DNA of 64,000 bases from Symbiodinium natans (taxonomy: Eukaryota; Sar; Dinophyceae; Suessiales; Symbiodiniaceae): positions 1,109,379 through 1,173,378 of the forward strand of contig CAJNDS010002202.1 in the NCBI GenBank assembly GCA_905221605.1, written 5' to 3'. Below the pieces are notes generated by a model, which was not told where the DNA came from, searched no databases, and saw only the letters and a list, made by a program, of their open reading frames with translations. Positions 30,420 through 42,100 of the stretch are shown here, piece by piece. The position numbers and the translations under genes were made by a program. Each line of letters opens with the position of its first letter. The first letter of the stretch is position 1.

Positions 30420-31158
30420 GGTTTAGGGTTTCCCTGTGCCCTGCTTTTGAGTGCATGGGGGCCCAATCTTCCTTCGTTTCCCACGGTTCCTCCAAACACA
30501 ATCGGCGCACCTCAGAACCTTAAAAGCTTCAAGCATACATTCGCCCGAACGACTAGAGCCTATAGGGCCGAATTGGAGCTTAAAGCCCTAAAGCCCTAAA
30601 CCCTAAACACCTAAGCCCTAAACACCTAAACCCTAAACCCCTAAACCCCCAAACCCTAAGCCCTAAACCCCTAAACCCTAGACCCCCCTAAAGCCCTAAA
30701 CCCTCCTGCTATGGGCTTCAAGGAACTGGCTTGCCAACTACATGAGCTCATTGAAGCCAAGGGGTGTCGGGGCGTAAGGTTCTGGGTTTAGGGTTTAGGG
30801 TTTAGGGTTTAGGGTTTGGGGTTTGGGGTTTGGGGTTTAGGGTTTAGGATTTAGGGTTTGGGGTTTGGGGTTTGGGGATGTCTGGGGCGGCCCCAAAACC
30901 CCGAAAATGTTTCCCCGAAAGCACAGAAACCCAGAAACCCTAAGCAAGCCCTCAGAAGCTCAATGGCTTGAGGCTTCGGGATTAGGGCTTGAGGGTTTTC
31001 AGGGCCTTATAGGGTTTAGGGTTGAGGGTTTAGGGCCTATAGGGTTTAGGGTTTAGGGTTTAGGGTTTAGGGTTTAGGGTTTAGGGCTTAGGGTTTAGGG
31101 TTTAGGGTTTAGGGCCTATAGGGTTGAGGGCCTATAGCCTTTAGGCCCTCGAAGCCGC

Positions 31159-31209
31159 CTCTGGCCAAAGCTCGAGGTCGATGAAGAACACGTTCCGAGA
31201 TGCCAGGAC
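31159..31209 (-). CDS. Candidate exon of the unidentified split gene
   Basis: 51 nt, phase 0 to 0: CCCGCAG| then VLASRNVFFIDLELWPE, leaving at GAG|GCGGCT (GC donor). The most upstream block I assign to this gene. It lies about 1.6 kb past the stop of the GMC gene, so it could also be extra 3' coding sequence of that gene if exon 30 is spliced before its stop. Confidence 0.5.
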
Positions 31210-31434
31210 CTGCGGGGGAGACGCTGAAACACTCAGCCCTTGGACTCTCTAAAGCCTAAACCCGAGGCCCTAAACCCTAAACCCTAAACCCTAAACCCTA
31301 AACCCTAAACCCTAAACCCTAAACACACTAAACCCCTAAACACCTAAACCCCTCAAAACTCGAAACTCCAGACTCTCTCCATGTCAAACCCTATGTCCCT
31401 AAACTCTAAACCCTCAACTTGGGGCGTTCCCCCT

Positions 31435-32160
31435 TATACTGACAGTCCTCAATCGGGATTAGAATAGATTCTATAATCCCTATTAATTGCTAAAGACTGT
31501 TAGTACAAACGGAAAACCCCCAACCTCCAGATATATTCCTAAACAGCTTAAGCTTGAAACTTACGAGAATAGGGGTATTACAGTAGGGAATATAGTACCC
31601 CCCTAAACCCTAAACCCTAAAATCTAGGGAATAGAGTACCCCCGATTATAACCCCATTAAGGACTGTTAGTCCGGCACACACACACACCTCTTTTATGTC
31701 CTCTGCGGTGGAGCCCTCGCGTGCTGTCAAAGACTCGCTCTGGCCGTGAACATTGTCGGCGGCCAATGCGGGGCTTTACGAGCCGCAGGAAGCTTATGTT
31801 TCCACAAAAGCGCCACGAACGAAAAAACTCTGCGTTTTCCTTGCGCTTGCCATGGCCAAGGGCCGGCTTCAAAACAAGGAGGAGGTCGGGGGGTTGCTCC
31901 CCCCGACGCCCCCACACCGAGACATGGCCTTTGTCCGATTGGTTTTTGCAATCGTACATGTAGCCGCGGCTAGGCTGAGAATTCGGCCTTTATGGATGGA
32001 AGGTCGAATTACCTTAGAAACCCTCAGGATTTAGGGCTTAAAAACCCTAAAGCCCAAACCCAAAAACCCTGAACCCCCCTTACAAAGCCTTTTGTCCGCG
32101 TCTCCAGTGGCCAAGGCCTTATGGCAAGCTTTATTGGGCCATCTCTCGATTTAGCCTTTA
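31435..32160. other. AT-richer unique stretch with small inverted repeats
   Basis: 31435-31670 contains GACTGTTAGT motifs and TAGGGAATAGAGTACCCCC-type repeats suggesting a small hairpin element. 31680-31990 is unique and open on both strands (100 residues on minus), but no frame is convincing and no domain is recognised. Confidence 0.5.
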
Positions 32161-32812
32161 CGGTTTAGGGTTTAGGGTTTAGGGTTTAGGGTTTAGGGTT
32201 TAGGGTTTAGGGTGGGCTTAGGGCTTAGGTTTTAGGGCTGCGAGGCTGTCGAGGTCGTCCACCATGAATGATCCAACTCCTCACAAAGTCCAGGCTGTAG
32301 GGGGTTAGGGTTGGAGTTTTTAGGGGCTGCAGCGTAGCCTTTCGGATTCAAGGTTCAGGTTGTAGGACTCAGGGGGTCTAGGGTTTGGGTCTAGTCGTGA
32401 TCGCAACGCGTTTTCTTTTGCAAATGGCGAGCATGCAGGTTCCGTCGGACAGGGCCTCCTACCCCCGCCGCCCACACACCCCGACCCCGCCGCCGCCGCG
32501 CCGCCGCACCACCGCCGCCGCCGCTGCACCGCCACTTTCTTTTGCCTTTCATATCCAGCATCACATGCTTCCGCTTTAGCATTAGCATTACCACCTCTCT
32601 GTTACCTCTCATTTTCATCGTCACCTTTTTTTCACCTTTGCAAATGAAGCATCACCTTTTTTCCACCTTTGCATGACCACCTTTGTTTACCTTTGTTTTA
32701 CCTTTTTAATTCTTGAGCTACTTCCAGAATATACCATTCCTAGCACGTCACAATATTAAGGTATATGAACCATAAACCCTTTTAGGGTTCATGTCGTCCC
32801 CAAGGTTGAGGG

Positions 32813-32927
32813 CTATAGGATGCGTCTTAGGGTGCTCCCCTGTTCCCTGCTTCCCCCTTGCCGCATGGAGTCCACAGGCATGCGGAGCTTTTTCACATCC
32901 AAGGCGCTGTCGCCAATCATCACACAC
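32813..32927 (-). CDS. GMC exon 30 (last identified)
   Basis: [32 protein letters not shown], then more residues to an in-frame TAG at 32813-32815. The family normally ends about ten residues after MIG, so either this tail is an extension or a further splice occurs within it. Confidence 0.8.
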
Positions 32928-34386
32928 CTGCTCATGCACATGGGCGGGTTCTGGGTTTAGGGTTTAGGGTTTTGGGGTTTGGGGTTTAGGGCTTAGGGCT
33001 TGGGGCTTAGGGTTTAGGGTTTAGGGAGGCTTCTAAATTACAGGTCCCTTAATGACCCATTTGTGTTCATTTGCTACGGGAATTCTGTTCTCCACTATTG
33101 TGATAAGGGCTTCAACCCAATATGAAAGGGACCACTTCTCTGTTCAAGCAACAGCCCAAACGAACCCCCAAAATTGGAAGAATATTGCACGCCATACTGA
33201 TATTTCTTCAACTTTGGATTACAGACCATCACACCCTGTGAACAAGCCCTGAACACGAAAACGTGAACCGTAGGCCGTGGAGGCCTACTAAACCATAATG
33301 AACCCTAAACCCTGAACCCTGAACCCTAAACCCTAAACCCTAAACCCTAAACCCTGAATCCAAACCCCAAGCCTCACACCCAAACCCTAAAACCCTTTTC
33401 GACATAACCTCAACCCTTGACCTTAACCCCCATAATCCTTCAACCCCAGACCACACCCAAGCCCGAAACCCTAAACCCTCAACCCCAAGCCCTAAACCCT
33501 AAACCCTAAACCCCAAGCCCTAAACCCTAAACCCTAGACCCTGAACCCTAAACCCTAAACCCCGACTCTCCCGGGATCAGCCGAGGAGCGCGGCGTTGAT
33601 GTTGGCACTGACCACTTCCGGCATGAGCCCTGGCCATCTTCGGGTTCAGAGCTCAGAGGTTTAGGGTTTAGGGTTTAGGGTTTAGGGTTCAGGGTTCAGG
33701 GTTTAGGGTTTAGGGTTTAGGGTTTAGGGTGTAGGATTTAGGGTCTGGGATTTAGGGTTTAGGGTGTGGGGTTTAGGGTTTCGAGGTTTAGAGGTAGAGT
33801 TCAGAGTTCAGGGTTGAGGGTTAATCGTATAGAATGTGTGGCTCAGAGCTTAAGGGCTTTGGGGCTACGGTTTTGGGTTTAGGGGTTTAGACGTTTAGGG
33901 TTAAAGCTTCAGGGCTTAGGAGTTTTGGGGGTTCCAGGTTTCGGGACTAGCGTGTGCAACTCTAAAGCTCTTCTTCTCATTTTTCATGTACGTACTAGAC
34001 CCAGGAGTAAACCTAGGAAGAGAAAGGGTCCATTTTTTGTTTTTGAGGGGATTATAAGGGAACCCCAACCCCAAAAAAAGAAAGTAAGGGCCTACTCCGG
34101 GTCCTAGCTTATGTTCAGCGTTCAGCCCCTTTACACTAAGCCTGCAACGAAACTCCCAAGCAGCTGCGTGAGTTCATGCCCCAATCTCTTTATGAAGACC
34201 GTCCGACAGCGAAACCCGAACTCACCGCCACAAAACATGAAGCGCGGAAGCGCTAAATCCTGCACCATGAAACCTTAAACCCTGAACTCTATACACGATA
34301 ACTACCCTGAACCCTAAACCCTAAACCCTGTACCCTACCTAGCATACCCTAACCCTACCTGAGAGCATAAGGCCCTGAAGCCCACG

Positions 34387-34473
<87 letters not shown>

Positions 34474-37400
34474 GGTTTAGGGTTTAGCGCTTTGAGTTTG
34501 GGGTTTGGCGTAATTTAGCGTACTCTAACGCCTGAAACCCGAGGCCCAAAACCCTGCAGACTATCTCCGGGAGCCTGCATCTGCCACGCGCAGGTTGGCA
34601 ACCTGCGCATCCACAATAAGCTGGGGTTTAGTGATTTGGTGCTTACCCATTTCAGCCCGGAAAACATATCCAATTCAATCCTAAACCGAGCACCCCCACA
34701 CACACACAAACAGACAACAAACAAAAAAGAAACACCCCAAAATCACACAAAAGCAGCAAACCAAAAACCGACACGAAAAAAACGCGCGCACACACACACA
34801 GACACAGAAACAAAACAACAGTGAACAACAACAAAAATGGCAAAATCAACATCAGACCAAGATGCGCCGCGAACACGGCCCCGTGGGTCGCAGACGCTGT
34901 TTGGGTCCGAGGCCGGTCCCATGCGGGTCGTGCAGGAGTAGTGCCTTGGAGGGTTTGGGGTTTAGGGTTTAGGGCTTGGGGCTTAGGGTTAGGCTTAGGG
35001 CTTAGGGCTTAGGGCTTAGGGCTTAGGGCTTAGGGCTTAGGGCTTAGGGCTTAGGGCTTAGGGCTTAGGGCTTAGGGCTTAGGGCTTAGGGCTTTAGGGC
35101 TTAGGGCTTAGGGCTTAGGGCTTAGGGCTTAGGGCTTAGGGCTTAGGGCTTAGGGCTTAGGGCTTAGGGCTTAGGGCTTAGGGCTTAGGGCTTAGTGCTT
35201 CGGGCTTAGGGTTGGAATTAGTAGGAGGTAGGCACGCTAGTCTCCAAGCAAATGCTTCAGGCCTAGATGCCACACGGTCCGCGCGGTCGACCGCACGAAC
35301 TTGGCGATCGCTTCCTTCCAATCGCAGAACTCCAGACCCTAATTCCCCCTAAAAACCCTAATTGCCCTAATTACCCCAATTACCCTATTGCCCTAGTTGC
35401 CCTAATTACCCTAAACCCTAAGCCTTAAAAACCCTGAGCCTTATAAACCCTAAGCCCTAAACCCTAAGCCCTAAACCCTAAGTAAGCCCTAAGCTCTAAA
35501 GGGCCAAACGGCGAAACAACCCAAAACAGATGTGGAGGCCCTGATTAGACCCCTATATGCACCTCCGTCTCCAAAACCCCCTGGGGGTTGAAAGGGCTTA
35601 GGGTTTTGGGGCTTCGGGGTTTAGGGCTTTGGGGTTTAGAGTTTAGGGGTTTAGGGTTTTGGGTTTTGGGTTTTGGGGTTTCGGGTTTTAGGGCTTTGGG
35701 GGTTCAGGATTGAGGGTTTACAAGGTCCTTGTGGCTTCGGGCTGTCTCGAACGTAGGTGGGGGATCCTTCTCCAGAGATTAGAGTATGAGCGGTTCACCT
35801 ATACCTCCGATTTTCCAAGCCAGACACCCAAAACACCCCAAAAGCGGGATGCCAGCCACCCTACGAGACCCAAAGCCCTGCAAAAGGAAACGAGGACAGG
35901 AGATTTGGCAGGTCCTTGCGGCTTCGGGCTGTCCCGAACTGGGGTTTGGGGTTTGGGGTTTGGGGTTTGGGGTTTGGGGTTTGGGGTTTGGGGTTTGGGG
36001 TTTGGGGTTTGGGGTTTGGGGTTTAGGGTTTAGGGTTTAGGGTTCGAGTATGAGCAGTTCACCTATACCTCCAAATTTTCCAAACCAGACACCCAAAACT
36101 CCCCGAAAGCCCGGATGCCACCCTGTTTAGGGTTTAGGGTTTAGGGTTTAGGGTTCAGGGTTCAGGGTTCAGGGTTTAGGGTTTAGGGTTTAGGGTTTAG
36201 GGTTTAGGGTTTAGGGTTTAGGGTTTAGGGTTTAGGGTTTAGGGAGCCCACAAAAAAAAAGAACGGGGACAGGAAGAAAAAACTGCAAAAACCCCAGAAC
36301 GCTCCCGAACGTCTCATGGTAAGGCTGCGTGCTGTGCACCGTTTTGCTCGTCCCAACTCCCCTACACCCTAAGCCCCTGAACCCTAAACCCTAAACCCTA
36401 AACCCTAAGCCCTGAACCCTACACCCTAAAATCACGAAAGCCCCCCAACCCCCAACCCTACATCAACCCTAGATCCTAAACCCTCAAGCCTAAACCCTCA
36501 GCCCCTAAACTCCTAAACCCCTGAGGCCCTAAACCCCTCAACCCCTAAATCCCTAAACTCCTGAACCCCTAAACCCTTGAAGCCCTCATGCCCTATGCCC
36601 CAAAACCCGAAAACCCTTAACGCCCTCAACCCTACACCCCAAACCCCAGACCTGAAACCGCAAACCCCAAACTCGAAACCCCAAACCCCAAACTCGAAAC
36701 CCTAAACCCCTACACCCTAAACCCTAAACCCGAAATCCTTAACCCTAAGCCCTAAACCCTGGACCCCAAACCCTACACCCTAAACCCTAAACCCCAAACC
36801 CTAAACCCTAAACCCTAAACCCTAAACCCTAAACCCTAAACCCCAAACCCCAAACCCCAAACCCTAAACCCTAAACCCTAAACCCTAAACCCTAAACCCT
36901 AAACCCTAAACCCTAAACCCTAAACCCTAAACCCTAAACCCTAAACCCAGCCAGGGGCCTCGTCGCCATCGGCACGCAGCCCAAGTCCCGGAACGAGGCC
37001 CAGATTTGCCATCGCCGGGGCGGCGATGATGCGAAGGGCTTGCCTTGTGGTTGAAGGGGGTTCTGGGGTTTAGAGTTTAGGGTTTAGGGTTTAGGGTTTA
37101 GGGTTTAGGGTTTAGGGTTTAGGGTTTAGGGTTTAGGGTTTAGGTCTAGGGTTTAGGGTTTGGGGTTTGGGGGTTTAGGGTTTAAGGTTCAGGCGTTTTG
37201 CTAAACCCCAAACCCCAAACCGCAAACCCCAAACCCCAAACCCTAAACCTAAACCCTAAACCCTAAACCCTAAACCCTAAACCCTAGCCCTAAACCCTAA
37301 ACCCTAAGGAAATTCGGGGAAGTTAGGGCATGGCGCCGAGGGGCCTTACCCCTTCGACCAGGGTGGTCACGTCCTCGGCCTCTGCCAGGTAGTTTGGGTT

Positions 37401-39054
37401 CACCTCGTCGCGTTCAGGGTTTAGGGTTTAGGGTTTAGGGTTTAGGGTTTAGGGTTTAGGGTTTAGGGTTTAGGGTTTAGGGTTTGGGGTTTGGGGTTTG
37501 GGGTTTGGGGGGGCGGGGGGGGGGGGGGCCCTGAGGGTGCAGGTTTAGGGTTTAGGGTTTAGGGTTTAGGGTTTAAGGGTTAGGTTTTAGGGTTTAGGGT
37601 TTAGGGTTTTAGGGTTTAGGGTTTAGGGGGGTTTGGGTTTGGGGTTTGGGGTTTGGGGTTTTGGGGTTGGGGTTTGGGGTTTTTGGGTTTGGGGTTTTGG
37701 GGGCGGGGGGGGGGGGGGGGGGGGGGGGCCCTGAGGGTGCAGGGTTTAGGGTTTAGGGTTTAGGGCTTAGGGCTTAGGGCTTAGGGTTTAGGGTTTAGGG
37801 TTTAGGGTTTAGGGTTTAGGCGTTTTAGGAAAGCTCCTCGCAGCCCGAGACCCTGAACCTCACACTGCCCCTTAGGGAGGGATCAGGGTTTCCCAAGGAT
37901 TTATTGACCCCAAAAGCCCTGAAACCATCAACCCCTTAAACCCCAAGCCCTTAAACCCTAGACCCTAAACCATAAACCCTAACCCGAAACCCGAAACCCT
38001 AAACCCTAAATTTAAATGCTGGCGAGGCAAACCCGATAGCGAAGTGTCCTGTTATGGTCTAGGGTTTGGGGCTTGGGGTTTGGGGTGTAGGGTTTAGGGT
38101 TTAGGGTTCGGGTTTAGGAGTTTAGGGGTTTTGGGGTTTAGGGTTTAGGGTTTATATAAGGGGTTTAGGGGTTTAGGGGTTTAGGGGTTTAGGGGTTTAG
38201 GGGTTGAGGGGTTTAGGGGTTTAGGGGTTTAGGGTTCCTGTGAAGTAGTTAAGGCGCCCGGTGCAAGTGTAACGAATACTTTGGCGAATCTAATCTAATA
38301 TCCCACCCAAACCCTCAGCTCTAAAACCCACAAACCCTTCACCCTACTCCCCTAAACCCCAAACCCTATAGACCCTAAACCCCAAAACCCGAAAAGCCCC
38401 AAACTTTTGAAGTTCCCCCCAGACCCCAAACCCTGGCCCTAAACACTCAACTTTTGAGCTTTTTCCCACGGCCTTAAACACCAAACCCTATACCCTGAGC
38501 CCTAAACCCCAAACCCCAAGCCCCAAGCCCCAAGCCCTAAACCCTAAACCCTAAACCCTAAACCCTAAACCCTAAACCCTAAGCCCTCAACTCTGAACTT
38601 GTGAACTTCGCGCAGGCCACCAGTGGCGGGACGTGCGGGTCGGCGCTCTGCAGCTTCACCCAGCCCCGGCTGCGGGGCTGGTTCAGGATGCTGGCAACCT
38701 CCCGGGTTTAGGGTTTAGGGTTTAGTGTTTAGGGTTTAGGGTTTGGGGTTTAGGGTTTAGGGTTTAGGGCTTAGGGTTTAGGGGGGTTTAGGGTTTAGGG
38801 TTTAGGGTTTAGGGTTTAGGGTTTAGGGTTTAGGGTTTAGGGTTTGGGGGTCCGCCGACCCTGGCGGCGTGTTGGATGGGAAAAGGAGGTGAAAACTTTC
38901 CCTCCTAACCCCCCCCAAAACGCGGGGGGGGGGGGGTACCCGGGCAGCTTTTCCATGGAGGGCCAGGCCACCCACACCGCATAAACTCACGGACCATAGG
39001 CGGTTTCGCACAGGACATAGGGGCCTTTGGGAAAAAACCACCCAGCACCCCCCT

Positions 39055-39105
<51 letters not shown>

Positions 39106-42100
39106 ACGTTTCACAGAGGCTCAAGCAAATCAACTTTTGGCATCCTTTGAGCTGACGAGCGCGTTTAAACCTTTCAACTATGCTCCAGCGGGGTCGGCGG
39201 CTTGAGCCGGAGGCTCTTAAATTTTGGGGTTGGGGTTTGGGGTTTAGGGGGGTTTAGGGTTTAGGGGGTTTAGGGTTTGGAGTTTGGGGTTTGGGGTTTG
39301 GGGGTTTGGGGTTTGGGGTTTGGGGTTTTGGGGTTTGGGGTTTGGGGTTTTGGGTGTAGGGGTTTTGGGGTTCGGTCGGACTTGCGACGGTCAGACAAAG
39401 GGGTTTGGGGTTTGGGGTTTGGGGTTTGGGGTTGACACGGACTTGGAGCCAATGCGATCCCTCTCAGTGAGACGGCTGAGGTTTGAGGTTTAGGACGCTA
39501 ACTTCCCCTAAGCCTAGGGTTTAGGGTTTAGGGCTAGGGTTTAGGGTTGGGGCTTTAGGCTTTAGGGTTTAGGGTATAGGGGTCAGGGGTTCAGGGTTCA
39601 GGGTTCAGGGTTTAGGGTTTAGGGGTACGAGTCTTTCTCCTGGAGGGTTTTCGGAGGGGATCAAGGGGCCTTTAGGGGCTCAGTGGGGTTTAGGTTTTAG
39701 AAGGGGTAGGGGTTTAGGAGCTTTGGGCCTTTCCCCGGTTTCCAAGGGTTCATAGGGCGTTTAGGGATGAGGGTTTCGGGGTTCCAAGGGCTTTTTTGGG
39801 CCACCCGCCTTCCAGCAGAGAAAAAAAAGAGGCACAACCGCAGGTTGTAGGGTTGTAGGGTTGTAGGGTTGTAGGGTTGTAGGGTTTGTAGGGCTTTAGG
39901 GCTTTAGGGTTCAGGGTTTAGGGTTTAGGGTTTAGGGCTACTGGGCTCTCTGCGTACCCAGTGCCAGCCTGCCAGCTCTTCGATAAAGCCTGGCAAGGCA
40001 TAGGGCTTTCCGCAGCCTAAACCCTAAACCCTAAACCCTAAACCCTAAACCCTAAACCCTAAACCCTAAACCCTAAACCCTAGACCCTAGACCCTAGACC
40101 CTAAAACCTATAACTATACCCTAAACCCTATAACTATACCCTAAACCCTATAACTATACCCTAAACCCTATAACTATACCCTAAACCCTAAACCCCCGAG
40201 GCCCAGAAGCCCAAATCCCCAGCGTTTGGGTTCTTGGGGGCATAAAGGTTTCAGGGTTTGAGTTGCTTATTGTTTGTCATTGATATGTCGTTTTGCTTTC
40301 TGTTCTTTTTGCCTTGTTTTTGGGAGGGGGGGGGGTTCAGAGTTTAGGGCCGTAAGGCGGGTTTAGGGTTTAGGGTTAGGGTTTAGGGTTTAGGGTTTAG
40401 GGTTTAGGGTTTAGGGTTTAGGGTTTAGGGTTTAGGGTTTAGGGTTTAGGGTTTAGGGTTTAGGGTTTAGGGTTTAGGGTTTAGGGTTTAGGGTTTAGGG
40501 TTTAGGGTGTAGCAGTGGTCAGCTGGACGCAATTGTGTGCAGACATGCCCACCCCAAGACCACCCAAACACTACTCACTGCGAACCAAACCGGAGCCAGC
40601 CCAAACCAAGCCGAAGCCATTCAAAATTCACACGTGACACATGTTTATCTGATGCCGCAGTCATGGCGGCAGAGGATACCCCCCCCCCCCTTCAGGCTGT
40701 TGCGTCGGGGACGGTCTGAACCGAAAGGCCCTCTCATGAAATTCCGGGCCGTGAAAGGTTTCCGATTGTTGAGGAGTGCCAAGGTCGCTTGAAAGGCAAC
40801 CCCCTTGCAAAAGGAGCCGAGAACGTTTTTTACAGGTGAAGGACCGGGGTCCTGAGGTTTTGCGCAGGGGACGGTCTGGGCCGAAGGGCCCTATCATAGA
40901 AAATTTCAGGGCGTGAGCTGGTCTAGTTTTCGATAAATTCGGGAACCCCCCCTCAGGCTGTTGCGTAGGGGACGGTCTGAACCGAAAGGCCCTCTCATGA
41001 AATTCCGGGCCGCGAAAGGTTTCCGATTGTTGAGGAGTGCCAAGGTCGCTTGAAAGGCAACTCCCTTGCAAAAGGAGCCGAGAACGTTTTTTACAGGTGA
41101 AGGACCGGAATCGTGAGGTTTTGCGCAGGGGACGGTCTGGGCCGAAGGGCCCTATCATAGAAAATTTCAGGGAGTGAGCTGGTCTAGTTATCGATAAATT
41201 CGGGAACGGGTGTCGCGATATCTTGCGCAGGGGACGGTCTGCGCCAGAAAAATTTGCAGGGCTTTGCCTTTTGAGTTTGCTTTCAATTCGTGGTCTGGCC
41301 AGGCCAGCCAGCGACCAGGCAGCCAGAAGGGCGGCTGGCAAGCAGAGCGGTTCAGGGCAGTAGGGCAGTGAGGGTGAGGCCACAACCAAACCCAGGACCA
41401 TAGCCAGACCCAAGGCAGACCAGGGTCAGCAGGGCCAGGGCCAGGCAGGGCCAGGGCCAGCCCAGGGCGAGGCCGAGGGCCAGGCCCAACCCAGGGCCAG
41501 GCCGAACCCAGACCAGGGACCAGGGCCAGAATTAGGGCCAGGGCCAGGGCCAGGGCCAGAGTCAGGGCCAGGGCAGGGCCAGGGTCAGGAGAAGGCCAGG
41601 GCCAGGCCAGGCCAGGGCCAGGGCCAGGGCCAGCGCCAGGGCCAGGGCCAGAGGGCCAGAGGGCCAGAGGGCCAGAGGGCCAGAGGGCCAGAGGGCCAGA
41701 GGGCCAGAGGGCCAGAGGGCCAGAGGGCCAGAGGGCCAGAGGGCCAGAGGGCCAGAGGGCCAGAGGGTTAGGGGCAGGGCCAGGGCCAGCCAGGGCCAGG
41801 GCCAGGGCCAGGGCCAGGGCCAGGGCCAGGGCCAGGGCCAGGGCCAGGGCCAGGGCCAGGGCCAGAGGGCCAGGGCCAGGGCCAGGGCCAGGACCAGCCA
41901 CACCCGGAATTGAAAAAGGCTCCCCCCCCTGGGGTTTAGGGTAATACAATATATCTGTGACAGTGCTTGGCGACCAAGCTTGGCGACCCTTTCAGGAGTG
42001 TGCCTGGCAGGCTCTGCAGCCTAGCAGAGCCTGCCGTGGTCTCGCTGAGCGCTCGACTGCGCCCGCCTACCCCAACAGAGGTGAGAGGGGTGGCGGGCGG

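Noticed and set aside
31657-32034. Overlapping 75-100 residue frames on both strands
   Set aside because: Several frames are open at once, none with a recognised motif or splice context.
40661-41949. Two 250-residue minus frames
   Set aside because: One covers the duplicated GGGGACGGTCTG repeat, the other the GGCCAG satellite; neither has a domain or a non-repetitive core.
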